A stretch of 58,672 bases of DNA from Gemmatimonadota bacterium (GTDB lineage Bacteria > Gemmatimonadota > Gemmatimonadetes > Gemmatimonadales > Gemmatimonadaceae): NCBI GenBank assembly GCA_016871855.1, contig VHBQ01000008.1:1-58672 (forward strand), given 5' to 3'. Shown here piece after piece: positions 41,953 to 51,090 of this stretch; the first letter of the stretch is position 1, and each line of letters begins with the position of its first letter. The notes beneath the pieces are model-generated. The model made no database searches. It was given only the letters and a program-made list of their open reading frames with translations, and was not told the DNA's origin. The position numbers and the translations under genes are program-made.

Positions 41953-43260
41953 GGCATCATCCTCTTCTCGATTCCGTTCTTCTTCCTGCTCATCGGGCTG
42001 GAGTTGGCGTATTCCGCCTGGTCGGGCAGGCACCTGCTGCGGCTCAACGACTCGATTGCCGACCTAAGCTGCGGGATTCTGTCGCAGATCAGCGGCGTCT
42101 TCACCAAGCTCTTCTCGATCGGAATCTTCATCTGGATCGGCGAGCGATGGACGCTGCAGGGGTGGGTCGGGCTCCCCGCGTGGCCATCGGCGGCGCCCTT
42201 CTACGGCGTCGAGGGGTTCCCCTGGTTCGGTGTGCGCGGCCCAGAGTTCGCCAGTTGGGCGCTGGCGTTCGTGCTGGTGGACGTCGCCTACTACTTCAGC
42301 CACCGCTACGCGCACGAGATCAACCTCCTCTGGGCGGGGCACGTGGTGCACCACAGCAGCGAGGAGTACAACCTCGCGGTCGCGTTGCGACAAAGCTCCC
42401 TGCACGGCCTGTTCTCGTGGGTTTTCTACGCGCCGCTGGCTGTACTCGGCATGCCATGGCAGATGTTCGTGGCCTGCAACGCGCTGAACCTCGTCTACCA
42501 GTTCTGGATCCACACGCGCGCCGTCGGGAAGCTCGGGCGTGTGGCGGAGTATGTGCTCAACACGCCGTCACATCACCGGGTGCACCACGGCGTGAATCCC
42601 AAGTACCAGGACAAGAACTACGCTGGCGTCTTCATCACGTGGGACCGGCTCTTCGGCACGTTCGTGAAGGAAGAGGAGGAGCCGGTGTATGGGCTGACGC
42701 ACCCGCTGCGCAGCTGGAACCCGCTGTGGGCGAACATCCACGTCTTCTGGGACATCCTGAAGTCCGTCTGGACGGCGGCGTCGTGGCGCGAGCGGTGGAT
42801 GTACGTGTTCGGCCCGCCGGGTTGGCGGCCTGAGCGCCTCGGCGGACGGGTAATGCCGTCGGAGGTTCAGCGCGAGACCTTCGAGCGGTACGATCCGAAG
42901 ATCCCGGGCTCGCTTGCAGCGTACGGGCTGTTCCACTTCACCTGCGCCCTGCTCGCGACGTTTCTGCTGCTGGCCGGCGCCAGTGGCCTGCCGATGGCCC
43001 ATATGGCGGCCGGTGGCTTTTATGTGGCAATTTCGCTGACGGCCGTCGGCGGGATCTTCGAGGCGGAGCAGTGGGCGGCGCCACTCGAGACGTCGCGACT
43101 GGTCGTGCTCGGCCTGGTCACGGCCGCGGCTTGGCGGGTGGCGATGGTGCCGGGGTGGTTCGCCGTCCTGACCGGCGTGGCGGTGGTTGGTTCTCTGGCT
43201 TGGTTCATCCCGCACCGGCGGTACCTGACGGAGAACACGCCGGCGCCGGTGATGCAGTGA
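41950..43260 (+). CDS. Sterol-desaturase/AGMO-like membrane hydroxylase
   Basis: 436 residues, about eight membrane helices. The di-iron His boxes are [24 protein letters not shown] and HHRVHH, with conserved DVAYYFSHR before the first. The [15 protein letters not shown] block is closest to alkylglycerol monooxygenase (AGMO), which hydroxylates ether lipids in a pterin-dependent way, rather than to plain sterol C4 oxidases. Ether lipid or another long alkyl substrate is plausible. Its ATG is part of a heptamer array and no independent Shine-Dalgarno is visible, which implies coupling to gcdH by the short repeat spacer. Confidence 0.82.
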   Translation: MGIILFSIPFFFLLIGLELAYSAWSGRHLLRLNDSIADLSCGILSQISGVFTKLFSIGIFIWIGERWTLQGWVGLPAWPSAAPFYGVEGFPWFGVRGPEFASWALAFVLVDVAYYFSHRYAHEINLLWAGHVVHHSSEEYNLAVALRQSSLHGLFSWVFYAPLAVLGMPWQMFVACNALNLVYQFWIHTRAVGKLGRVAEYVLNTPSHHRVHHGVNPKYQDKNYAGVFITWDRLFGTFVKEEEEPVYGLTHPLRSWNPLWANIHVFWDILKSVWTAASWRERWMYVFGPPGWRPERLGGRVMPSEVQRETFERYDPKIPGSLAAYGLFHFTCALLATFLLLAGASGLPMAHMAAGGFYVAISLTAVGGIFEAEQWAAPLETSRLVVLGLVTAAAWRVAMVPGWFAVLTGVAVVGSLAWFIPHRRYLTENTPAPVMQ

Positions 43261-43265
43261 CTGCA

Positions 43266-43341
43266 GACGGAAGACGGTGGACGGTAGACGGTAGACGGTG
43301 GACGGTAGACGGTGGACGGTAGACGGTGGACGGAGACGGTG
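43266..43341 (+). repeat. Heptamer array, about 11 units
   Basis: The longest forward array: GACGGAA, then units with last bases G, A, A, G, A, G, A, G, one 6-base unit (GACGGA), then GACGGTG. It starts five bases after the hydroxylase stop and occupies nearly half of the 190-base gap to the M28 peptidase. Confidence 0.92.
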
Positions 43342-43450
43342 GAGCGTCGCGCTTGACACCCGGCACTCCGCGCAGCACAACATCACAGGTCGGACTCACG
43401 TATTTCTTCAGCGCCCCCTAATCCCTGAACCCCGCACTTCGGGTGCCTAT

Positions 43451-45118
43451 ATGACCAAGACTATTCGACGTTCCTGCCTGATCGCCGCGCTCGCCGCCGC
43501 TGCCTGCGGCGGCGAGGCTGATCCGACGACGGCCAAGTTCTCCGCTGAGGGGATGCACGCCATCGACACCGCGATGCTCATGCACCACATCGGCGTGCTG
43601 GCCGACGACTCCCTGCTCGGACGCGCCCCGGGTTCGCTCGGCGAGGATCGAACCGTGGCGTACCTCGAGGCCCAGTTCAACGGGATGGGACTCAAGCCGG
43701 GCAACCCCGACGGGACGTACATCCAGAAAGTGCCCCTGGTCGGCATCACCGTGACGAACAGTCCTACGATGACCTTCGCCAAAGGCGGCGCGCGGACGTC
43801 GCTGAAGTGGCGCGATGACTTCGTCGCCTGGACCAAGCACGTGAGCCCGTCCGCGGCCCTGCAGAACTCCGAGCTCGTCTTCGTCGGCTACGGCGTCGAG
43901 GCGCCGGAGTTCGGCTGGGATGACTTCAAGGGCGTGGACCTGAAGGGCAAGACGATGGTTGTCCTGGTGAACGACCCACCGGTAAGCGACACGGCGGTGT
44001 TTGGCGGCGCGCGCATGACGTACTACGGCCGCTGGACCTACAAGTACGAGCAGGGATTGCGCCACAAGGCCGCCGGCGTCCTCATCGTCCACGAGACGAA
44101 GGAAGCGGGCTATCCGTTCGTCGTGGTCCAGGGAAAGACGGCCGAGCAGTTCGACCTCGTGACGCCCGACAAGAACATGGGGCGCAGCAGCGTCGAGGGG
44201 TGGATCACGCTCGACCAGGCGAAGGCGCTCTTCACCGTGGCGGGCCAGGACTTCGATGCGCTCAAGGCGAAGGCGGCGACGAAGGAGTTCACGCCGGTTC
44301 CGCTCGGCGTGACCGCCAGCGTCACGCTCAAGAACGCGCTGCGCACGGTGGACTCGCGAAACGTCGTGGCCATGGTGGAGGGAAGCGACTCCACGCTGAA
44401 GAGCGAGTTTGTGGTCTTTAACGCGCACTGGGATCACTTTGGCGTCGGCGCCAAGGTGAACGACGACTCGATCTACAACGGCGCCGCCGACAACGCCACC
44501 GGCGTTTCCGCGCTGCTCTCGGTCGCCAAGGCTTTCTCCATGCTTGCACCGCCGAAGCGTTCCGTGCTTTTCCTCGCCGTCACCGCCGAGGAGCAGGGGC
44601 TGCTTGGCGCGCAGTACTACGCGACGAACCCACTCTACCCGGTCAACAAGACGGTCGCGGTCATCAACATGGATGGCCTGAACACATGGGGAAAGACGTC
44701 GGATATCGTCGTGATGGGGTACGGCGCCTCAGAGCTCGATGACTACGCCCGCGCCGCAGCGGCGGAGCAGGGTGGGCGCGTGCTGGTGCCGGATCCGGAG
44801 CCGGAGAAGGGCTACTACTACCGCTCGGATCACTTCCCCTTCGCCAAGGTTGGCGTGCCGGCGTTCTATGCCGGCTCGGGCGTCACGTTCGTGGGCAAGG
44901 ACTCCACCTACGGCATGCAGAAGCGCGCCGACTACACGGCCAACCACTACCACAAGCCGTCGGACGACATCAAGCCCGACTGGGATCTCTCCGGTGCCGC
45001 GCAGGACGCGCAGTTCTACTACGCCATCGGCTACCGGGTGTCGAACGCGCCGAAGTGGCCGGAATGGAGGCCGGGAAACGAGTTCAAGGCGATTCGGGAT
45101 GCGAGCTTGAAGAAGTAG
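43451..45118 (+). CDS. M28-family zinc peptidase lipoprotein with PA-like insert
   Basis: 555 residues. A lipoprotein signal (LIAALAAAACGGEA) precedes an N-terminal helical part, a protease-associated-type insert (GVEAPEFGWDDFKGVDLKGK, then GVLIVHETKEAGYP) and the catalytic domain. The two-zinc ligands are in FNAHWDHFG, GAADNATGVSALL, VTAEEQGLLGAQYY, NMDGLN and ANHYHKPSDD. This is the aminopeptidase-like M28 group that trims peptides outside the cytoplasm. It complements the amino-acid symporters nearby. The ATG follows a 190-base gap with a long repeat array. Confidence 0.9.
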   Translation: MTKTIRRSCLIAALAAAACGGEADPTTAKFSAEGMHAIDTAMLMHHIGVLADDSLLGRAPGSLGEDRTVAYLEAQFNGMGLKPGNPDGTYIQKVPLVGITVTNSPTMTFAKGGARTSLKWRDDFVAWTKHVSPSAALQNSELVFVGYGVEAPEFGWDDFKGVDLKGKTMVVLVNDPPVSDTAVFGGARMTYYGRWTYKYEQGLRHKAAGVLIVHETKEAGYPFVVVQGKTAEQFDLVTPDKNMGRSSVEGWITLDQAKALFTVAGQDFDALKAKAATKEFTPVPLGVTASVTLKNALRTVDSRNVVAMVEGSDSTLKSEFVVFNAHWDHFGVGAKVNDDSIYNGAADNATGVSALLSVAKAFSMLAPPKRSVLFLAVTAEEQGLLGAQYYATNPLYPVNKTVAVINMDGLNTWGKTSDIVVMGYGASELDDYARAAAAEQGGRVLVPDPEPEKGYYYRSDHFPFAKVGVPAFYAGSGVTFVGKDSTYGMQKRADYTANHYHKPSDDIKPDWDLSGAAQDAQFYYAIGYRVSNAPKWPEWRPGNEFKAIRDASLKK

Positions 45119-45143
45119 GGCGGGTTTCGATTGGAGCGATAGA

Positions 45144-45171
45144 GACGGAGGACGGTAGACGGTGGACGGAA
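45144..45171 (+). repeat. Heptamer array, 4 units, merged into a terminator
   Basis: GACGGAG GACGGTA GACGGTG GACGGAA. The last three bases form the outer end of the left arm of the following terminator. Confidence 0.85.
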
Positions 45172-45216
45172 GACAAGGGGGAGTGCGGCGTGGGTGCCGG
45201 ACTCCCCCTTGTCTTC
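45169..45216. terminator. Bidirectional terminator between M28 peptidase and SDR genes
   Basis: A perfect 16-bp stem: GAAGACAAGGGGGAGT (45169-45184) with ACTCCCCCTTGTCTTC (45201-45216), 16-base loop. It lies between convergent genes and could stop transcription from both sides. Confidence 0.75.
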
Positions 45217-45227
45217 GGTCGAGGCCG

Positions 45228-46004
45228 CTAGTCCCTGGTCGTGCGTTTCCTGACCGCCAGCCGCCCCCGCAGCCCCCGCGGGATCAGCGAGAGTGCCCGC
45301 CACAGGATCTTGTTGCGCAGCCCGGGCACGCAGATCACGGGGCCGCCGCGCTCGATCTGCCGCAGCGACGTCTCGACAACCCGCTCGGCGCTCCCCCACA
45401 ACCACGCCGGAATCTGCCGCTTCACGTGGGGCATCTCGGTGTGGATCTCCGTGTGGGTGAAGCCCGGACAGAGCGCCTGCACGCGAATGCCGGCGTCGCG
45501 CACCTCGGTGTCGAGGCCGAGCGAGAACGACGTGAGGTACGCCTTGGTGGCCGAGTAGTTGACGTTGCCGGGCCCGAAGAGGAAGCCGGCGATCGACGAG
45601 ACGTTGATGATCCACCCCGCGCCGTGCTCCACCATCCGAGGCAGGGCGGCGGCGCTCAGCCGCATCGGGGCGAGCGCATGCAGGCGCAGCATCTGCATCT
45701 GCGGCTCGAGGGGGATCTTGTGCAGCTTGCCCGTGGTCGCGAAGCCGGCGTTGTTCACGAGCAGGTCGAGGCGCGGGAGGGCGGCGATGCGGGCAGCGAC
45801 CTCCTCCCGGCCGGCGTCGCTGGCCAGGTCCGCCGTCCAGCATTCGCACCGCACGCCATGCGCGACGGCGAGCGCGCCGGCCAGCGCCTCGATGCGGGCC
45901 GTGGACCGCGCCACGAGGACGAGGTCATAGCCGCGCCGGGCCAGCGACTCGGCGAAGACACGGCCGATGCCGGCGGAGGCACCGGTGATCACAGCGAGTG
46001 GCAT
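45228..46004 (-). CDS. Short-chain dehydrogenase/reductase
   Basis: 258 residues, classical SDR. The cofactor motif is TGASAGIGR, NNAG follows the fourth strand, and the catalytic Ser, Tyr and Lys are in INVSSIAG and NYSATKAY. Extended C-terminal residues end RLAVRKRTTRD. The Arg at the end of the first motif and the following VLVARS segment suggest NADP. Substrate is not predictable. ATG 46004 begins directly at the first strand; longer frames upstream translate the repeat arrays and have no support. Confidence 0.87.
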   Translation of the reverse strand: MPLAVITGASAGIGRVFAESLARRGYDLVLVARSTARIEALAGALAVAHGVRCECWTADLASDAGREEVAARIAALPRLDLLVNNAGFATTGKLHKIPLEPQMQMLRLHALAPMRLSAAALPRMVEHGAGWIINVSSIAGFLFGPGNVNYSATKAYLTSFSLGLDTEVRDAGIRVQALCPGFTHTEIHTEMPHVKRQIPAWLWGSAERVVETSLRQIERGGPVICVPGLRNKILWRALSLIPRGLRGRLAVRKRTTRD

Positions 46005-46018
46005 GCTGGGAGGCGGAA

Positions 46019-46046
46019 GACGGTGGACGGTGGACGGTAGACAGTG
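46019..46046 (+). repeat. Heptamer array, 4 units (forward arm of an inverted pair)
   Basis: GACGGTG GACGGTG GACGGTA GACAGTG, 15 bases upstream of the SDR start. It faces the reverse array at 46106, separated by 59 bases. Confidence 0.88.
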
Positions 46047-46105
46047 GATCACGACAGGCTCCGAAGAATGGCGGCTTCCCTCGCAAACAGCCACCTTCGC
46101 CCCTC

Positions 46106-46161
46106 CACCGTCCACCGTCCACCGTCCACCGTCCACCGTCCACCGTCCACCGTCCACCGTC
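46106..46161 (-). repeat. Heptamer array, 8 identical units (reverse arm of an inverted pair)
   Basis: Eight uninterrupted CACCGTC units (GACGGTG on the minus strand), followed by a decayed TACCATC. This is the most uniform array in the window, in the divergent SDR/etfB promoter region. Confidence 0.92.
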
Positions 46162-46183
46162 TACCATCGCGTCCCCCCCGGGC

Positions 46184-46189
46184 TATCTT
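46184..46189 (+). promoter_or_regulatory. Candidate -10 element before etfB
   Basis: TATCTT followed by TCG, 36 bases before the GTG start, directly after the reverse repeat array. Its -35 region would fall in the array's last decayed unit. Confidence 0.3.
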
Positions 46190-46219
46190 TCGTTCGCACT
46201 CTTTCCGAGGGTTTCCACG

Positions 46220-46972
46220 GTGAAGATCGCCGTGTGCATCAAGCGCGTTCCGGACATGGAAGGGCGCTTCAAAATCAATGCGTCGGGCACCGGCATCGAC
46301 GAGGCCGGGCTGAAGTTCGACATGTCCGACTTCGACGGCTACGCCGCGGAAGTTGCCATCCAGATCACCGAGAAGCTCGGCGCCGGCGAGGTCACCGTGA
46401 TCTCGCTCGGGCCCGACGTTGTGCAGGAGTCCCTGCGCAAGGCGCTTTCGATGGGGGCGCATCGCGCGGTGCAGCTCAAGCACGACGCGCCGGTGAGCGA
46501 TGGCCTCGCGATCGCGAGCGCGCTCGCCGCCGAACTCAAGGACGGCGGCTACGACCTGGTGATGTGCGGGCGCATGGCCGTGGACACGCAGAATCGCTCT
46601 GTCGGCATCTTCATCGCCGAGCTGCTTGGCCTGCCGGTGATCAGCGCGATCTCCCAGCTCAACGTCGAGGGCGGTTTGGTCAAGGCGCGCCGCGAGCTGG
46701 AGGGGGCGTACGAACTCATCGAGTGCCCGCTGCCCGCCGTGGTCACCATCGACGAGGGCATAGCGCGGGCGCGCTACCCCTCGCTCAAGGGGATCATGGC
46801 CGCGAAGAAGAAGCCGCTCGACGTGAAGCCGGCGCAGCTCGGCGCGGTGACGTACGCGCTCGAGAAAATGGAGCTGCCGGCGGAACGCGCCGCGGGGCGG
46901 ATCATCGGAGAGGGCAAGGATGCCGTGCCGGAGCTGGTCCGGCTGCTCAAGGAAGAGGCGAAGGTGCTCTAA
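46220..46972 (+). CDS. etfB: Electron-transfer flavoprotein beta subunit
   Basis: 250 residues. KIAVCIKRVPDMEGRF starts the domain; the AMP-binding signature VMCGRMAVDTQNRSVG and the conserved RARYPSLKGIMAAKKKP match EtfB. The latter holds the recognition loop that docks acyl-CoA dehydrogenases and contains three Lys in a row, the region methylated in mitochondria. The protein pairs with EtfA to carry electrons from GcdH-type enzymes. GTG 46220 has GAGG nine bases upstream. Its TAA overlaps the etfA ATG by one base. Confidence 0.95.
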   Translation: MKIAVCIKRVPDMEGRFKINASGTGIDEAGLKFDMSDFDGYAAEVAIQITEKLGAGEVTVISLGPDVVQESLRKALSMGAHRAVQLKHDAPVSDGLAIASALAAELKDGGYDLVMCGRMAVDTQNRSVGIFIAELLGLPVISAISQLNVEGGLVKARRELEGAYELIECPLPAVVTIDEGIARARYPSLKGIMAAKKKPLDVKPAQLGAVTYALEKMELPAERAAGRIIGEGKDAVPELVRLLKEEAKVL

Positions 46973-47955
46973 TGGCGAACGTTCTCGCATTCTCCGAAAC
47001 GCGGCTCGGCGAACTCCGCCGTGCCGGCCTCGAGACGGTCACCGCGGCACGCCAGGTGGCGGACGCGACCGGCGGGCAGGTGCACGCCGTGCTCGTCGGG
47101 GCGCCGGGCGTGGCGCAGCACGCCGCGAAGCTCGCCGCGCACGGCGCCGATGTGGTGCTGGTGATGGAGCACGACGCCTTCACGCATTACAACCCCGAGG
47201 CGGTGACGGCCACGCTGGCTGCGCGACTGGGCAGCGGCTACCGCGCCGCCTTCTTTGCGGCCAGCGCGATGGGGCACGACCTCGTGGCGCGCGTCGCCGC
47301 GAAGATGAAGCTCGCCTATGCGTCCGACGTGACCGAGTTCACGCTCTCGGGCGACAGCGTGGCCGTGGCCCATCCGGGCTACACCAACAAGATCGTTCAG
47401 CGCTTCGTGCTGAAGGCGACCCCCGCCCTGATCTCGCTGCGCGCGGGGGCGGTCCTCCCCGCGGAGAGCGCGAAGGCAGGGACCGTGGAGACGCTGACCC
47501 CGGCCGTGGAACCGGCGAGCGTGCGCGTGAAGGTCACGCTCACCGAGAAGGCGGCGGGCGGGAAGATCGACCTCGGCGAGGCGCCGGTCATCGTTGCCGG
47601 CGGCCGGGGACTCAAGGAAGCGGCCAACTTCGCGCTCGTCGAGGCCCTTGCCGCCGCGTTCGGCAATGCGGCGGTCGGCGCGACGCGCGCCGTGACCGAC
47701 GACGGCTGGCGTCCGCACTCGGACCAGATCGGCCAGACCGGACGACTGGTCAGCCCCGACCTATACGTGGCCTGCGGCATCTCCGGTGCCATCCAGCACC
47801 TTGCCGGCATGCGCACGTCGAAGACGATCGTCGCGATCAACAAGGACAAGGAAGCGCCGATTTTCAAGGCGGCCGACTACGGCATCGTCGGCGACGTGAT
47901 GGAAGTGCTCCCCGTCCTGACCGAGGCGGTCAAGGCGGCGAGAGCCGGCGCATAG
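46972..47955 (+). CDS. etfA: Electron-transfer flavoprotein alpha subunit
   Basis: 327 residues. The FAD-binding C-terminal domain is clear: VIVAGGRGLKEAANFALVE, then GQTGRLVSPDLYVACGISGA, IQHLAGMRTSKTIVAINKD and IFKAADYGIVGDVMEVLP. Together with EtfB it is a one-FAD carrier. No extra ferredoxin or bifurcating features are seen, and the natural acceptor is probably the EMO-type protein encoded at 51091. It ends at a strong hairpin that separates it from the convergent symporter genes. Confidence 0.95.
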   Translation: MANVLAFSETRLGELRRAGLETVTAARQVADATGGQVHAVLVGAPGVAQHAAKLAAHGADVVLVMEHDAFTHYNPEAVTATLAARLGSGYRAAFFAASAMGHDLVARVAAKMKLAYASDVTEFTLSGDSVAVAHPGYTNKIVQRFVLKATPALISLRAGAVLPAESAKAGTVETLTPAVEPASVRVKVTLTEKAAGGKIDLGEAPVIVAGGRGLKEAANFALVEALAAAFGNAAVGATRAVTDDGWRPHSDQIGQTGRLVSPDLYVACGISGAIQHLAGMRTSKTIVAINKDKEAPIFKAADYGIVGDVMEVLPVLTEAVKAARAGA

Positions 47956-47975
47956 CGCGCCTGAGGGTGCACGAG

Positions 47976-48008
47976 CGGCGGGGCGGCCCCACTGGGACCG
48001 CCCCGCCG
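47976..48008. terminator. Terminator between etfA and the convergent AGCS gene
   Basis: CGGCGGGGCGG (47976-47986) pairs with CCGCCCCGCCG (47998-48008), an 11-bp stem with an 11-base loop, followed by TCCTTCT. Likely works on both strands. Confidence 0.7.
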
Positions 48009-48041
48009 TCCTTCTACGTCAGCGTCCGTGGCGCGTGACGC

Positions 48042-49451
48042 CTAGTGATCCTCATGCAACGCGTACTCCATGCGCCCGGAGAAGTAGTCCTTGGTCAGCT
48101 TGGCCACCGTGCCGCTCAGGACGAAGAGTCCAATCAGATTGGGGAGCGCCATGAAGCCGTTGAGGAGCGTCCCGACCGCCCAGACCAGCGGGACCGAGAT
48201 CACGGCACCAACCATCACGAGCCCGGTGAACACCGCCCGATAGAACTTGATGTGGGACGAGCCGAACATGAACTCGAAGCACTTCTCACCGTAGTAGCAC
48301 CATCCGATCAGCGTCGAGAAGCCAAAGAGGAAGCTGCTGATAGCGACGATGATCGAGGCGCCCGGAATGACCGTTCCCATGGCCGCCGCAGTCAGGTCGC
48401 CACTCGCCCCCTGGTAGGCGGCGTCGGTCCATAGTCCGGACTCGAGAATGACGAACGCCGTCATCGTGCACACCACGATCGTGTCAATGAACACTTCCAT
48501 GACTCCGACCGTGCCCTGTTCCACCGGGTGCTTGACGTCGGCCACGCCATGCGCGATGGGAGCGCTACCGAGGCCTGCCTCGTTGGAGAGAACGCCGCGG
48601 CTGACGCCAGCCTGGATGCCCTGAGCCACCGTCGCGCCAGCAAAGCCGCCCACCGCGGCACTTGGCGTGAACGCCTCGCGGACAATGTGGCCGAGCACGT
48701 CCGGGAGCGCGCCAATGTTGAGCACGATGAATGCCAGCGCAGAGAACACATAGAGGAGGATCATCGCCGGGACGAGCTTCTCCGAAGTCTTCGCGATGCG
48801 CTGGAGTCCGCCGAGCAGCACCAGGCCCACAGCAACGGTGATCAGAATGCCAGGTACCCACGTCGGAACCGTGACCCCGCCGATCGTCTGCACCGCTCCC
48901 ACGAAGGTGCGAGCGACGGTGTTGGACTGCGCCATGTTCCCCGTGCCGAGTAGCGCGGCGCACATGCCGAAGAAGGCGAACGCCATCGCCAGCCCCTTGC
49001 CGAGCCTCGGGTTGGAGACGCCACGCTGGATGTAGTACATCGGGCCGCTGGCGCGCTCGCCATACGCCGTCTTCACGCGGAAATGCACGCCGAGCACTGC
49101 CTCGGAGAACTTGGTCGCCATGCCCACCGTCGCGCACACCCACATCCAGAAAACCGCGCCGGGGCCGCCCAGCAGGATGGCGGTCGCGACGCCGCCGATG
49201 TTGCCGTTGCCCACCGTCGCGGCCAGCGCCGTCGAGAGCGCCTGGAAGGGAGTAATCGTGCCTTCCTTGGCGCGGCGCCCGCCGAAGAGCCCGCCCATGG
49301 CCATCCGAAAGGACGTCCTGAAGTGCACGATCTGCACGAAACCGCTGCGCCATGTCAGGATGCCGCCGACGATGAGCAGCACCAGCGGCATGACAAACGG
49401 CTGCCATACCCACGCGTCAATAGAGAGAATCCAGTCGGTCAGCACGTTCAT
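48042..49451 (-). CDS. Sodium:alanine/glycine symporter (AGCS family)
   Basis: 469 residues with 10-12 helices. The family signature is seen in TPFQALSTALAATVGNGNIGGVATAI and VSRGVLSNEAGLGSAPIAH, which form the Na+ and amino-acid site of AGCS proteins. It imports alanine or glycine with sodium. It lies 27 bases after the NSS gene on the same strand, so the two amino-acid carriers are probably one transcript. Peptidases nearby could supply the amino acids. Confidence 0.92.
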   Translation of the reverse strand: MNVLTDWILSIDAWVWQPFVMPLVLLIVGGILTWRSGFVQIVHFRTSFRMAMGGLFGGRRAKEGTITPFQALSTALAATVGNGNIGGVATAILLGGPGAVFWMWVCATVGMATKFSEAVLGVHFRVKTAYGERASGPMYYIQRGVSNPRLGKGLAMAFAFFGMCAALLGTGNMAQSNTVARTFVGAVQTIGGVTVPTWVPGILITVAVGLVLLGGLQRIAKTSEKLVPAMILLYVFSALAFIVLNIGALPDVLGHIVREAFTPSAAVGGFAGATVAQGIQAGVSRGVLSNEAGLGSAPIAHGVADVKHPVEQGTVGVMEVFIDTIVVCTMTAFVILESGLWTDAAYQGASGDLTAAAMGTVIPGASIIVAISSFLFGFSTLIGWCYYGEKCFEFMFGSSHIKFYRAVFTGLVMVGAVISVPLVWAVGTLLNGFMALPNLIGLFVLSGTVAKLTKDYFSGRMEYALHEDH

Positions 49452-49478
49452 GTTTGGTCTCAGAAAAGGGAGCTTGGC

Positions 49479-50849
49479 TCAGCCGCCGAACATGCCTCGG
49501 GCGGTCATGATGATGATGAACAGGATAGCCACTGGACACACATACTTGATGAGCACCGCCCAGAGACGCGCTCCGGGGAACGCGACGCCGCCGGCAGAGA
49601 GCTCCGCAATCGCGTGGTCAGCACCCCACACCCAGCCGACGAAGATGGCGATCAGCAGTCCGCCGATGGGCAAGGCCCAGTTGTTCCACACGATTGCCAT
49701 CAGCGAGAGGAAGTCCATCTCCACGCCCGGCATGCGGGAGAGCCCCGCCACGGCGCCCTGGGAGAGCACGGACGGGATCGCCAAGGCGAGCACAACGCCG
49801 GTCAGCACGTAGATGGCCTTCTTGCGCGGCCAACCCTTGTCCACAAGCGCGGCCGTCGGTACCTCAAGCAGCGAGATGGTGCTGGTGACCGCCGCTAGAC
49901 TCAGCAGAATGAAGAAGGCCGCCCCGAAGAGATGTCCCCCGGGCATGGTCGCGAAGAGCTGAGGCAACACGGCGAAGATCAGCCCTGGGCCGCCGGCGGC
50001 CGGATCAAACCCGGCAATCGAGAAGCCCGCAGGGAAGATGATGAAGCCGGCGAGCAGTGCAACCGTGGTATCGAGTCCCGCCACCCACCCAGCGGCCCCC
50101 ACGACACTTGTGGACTTGGACAGATAGCTGCCGTACGTGATCATGCAGCCCATGCCCAATGACAGCGAGAAGAACGCCTGCCCGAGCGCGGCGTTGAGCA
50201 CCGAGATATTGGTGACTTCGCTCCACTCAGGCTTCAGGTAGTACGCGACGCCCGCGGACGCCCCCGGCAGCGTGAGCCCGCGGATCGCCAGCAGCACGAG
50301 AAGGACCAGGAGTGCCGGCATCATGACCTTCGACGCCCGCTCAATCCCCTCGCGAACACCACCGAGGATGATCGCCGCCGTGATGCCGAGGACGGCGAAC
50401 GCGAGCACAAGGTTCTTCCCCCCATCCGCCACGAATGCGCTGAAGTAGCCGGCCACCTGTTCGGGCGTGCCCGCAACGGCCCCTGTCGCCGTGAACCAGA
50501 TGTAAGCGACCGTCCAACCGGCGATGACGGAGTAGAAGGAGAGGATGCCGACGCCCGCCATCACGCCAAGCGCGCCGACCACCCACCACGGTGTGTTCGG
50601 CTTCGTCACCGCGAACGCCTCGATCGGCGACTTGCCCGACGACCGGCCGAGCGCAAGCTCGGCGACCAGGATCGGAAAGCAGATCACGAAGACGCAGAAG
50701 AGGTAGAGCACGACGAAAATCGCGCCGCCCCCCTTTCCGACCTGCATGGGGAAACCCCAGATGTTGCCCAGGCCGACGGCCGAACCGGCCGCGGCGAGGA
50801 TGAATCCAATCCGGGAACCCCAGTTGCCGCGGGCTGCTTGTGCACTCAT
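49479..50849 (-). CDS. Neurotransmitter:sodium symporter (NSS/SNF family)
   Basis: 456 residues, close to LeuT-type bacterial members. GNWGSRIGFILAAAGSAVGLGNIWGFP contains the unwound helix 1 with the sodium- and substrate-binding residues (split as GNWGSRIGFILAAAG and SAVGLGNIWGFP), and AFFSLSLGMGCMITYGSYL covers helix 6. It should import a neutral amino acid with Na+. ATG 50849 starts at the conserved N-terminus; a longer in-frame extension to 51122 has no support and overlaps the divergent gene. Confidence 0.92.
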   Translation of the reverse strand: MSAQAARGNWGSRIGFILAAAGSAVGLGNIWGFPMQVGKGGGAIFVVLYLFCVFVICFPILVAELALGRSSGKSPIEAFAVTKPNTPWWVVGALGVMAGVGILSFYSVIAGWTVAYIWFTATGAVAGTPEQVAGYFSAFVADGGKNLVLAFAVLGITAAIILGGVREGIERASKVMMPALLVLLVLLAIRGLTLPGASAGVAYYLKPEWSEVTNISVLNAALGQAFFSLSLGMGCMITYGSYLSKSTSVVGAAGWVAGLDTTVALLAGFIIFPAGFSIAGFDPAAGGPGLIFAVLPQLFATMPGGHLFGAAFFILLSLAAVTSTISLLEVPTAALVDKGWPRKKAIYVLTGVVLALAIPSVLSQGAVAGLSRMPGVEMDFLSLMAIVWNNWALPIGGLLIAIFVGWVWGADHAIAELSAGGVAFPGARLWAVLIKYVCPVAILFIIIMTARGMFGG

Positions 50850-51090
50850 TGGTGGGCGACGCTCCAGCGGAGGTCCACGAAGGCGGTACGCACGAGCCAA
50901 GCGGTCCGCTGCGCGCGCCGACGATCCGATCAAGGATGACCCGCGAAGCTTACGGGCTCCGCCGGAGGTGTCAAGCGTCCGGGCGCGACCCACGACACGC
51001 ACTGATGGCCAGGGTGATCCCGACGAGGGGTGCGGTGTGAGCTGAACTCCCTGCTGTCCCGCCCGCTCAATCTTCGCTAGCTTCTGCTCC

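Noticed and set aside
45925-46167. Small proteins translated from the repeat arrays (for example frames reading [11 protein letters not shown])
   Set aside because: They arise because the heptamer stays open in some frames. They lack ribosome sites and unique sequence; the SDR starts at 46004.
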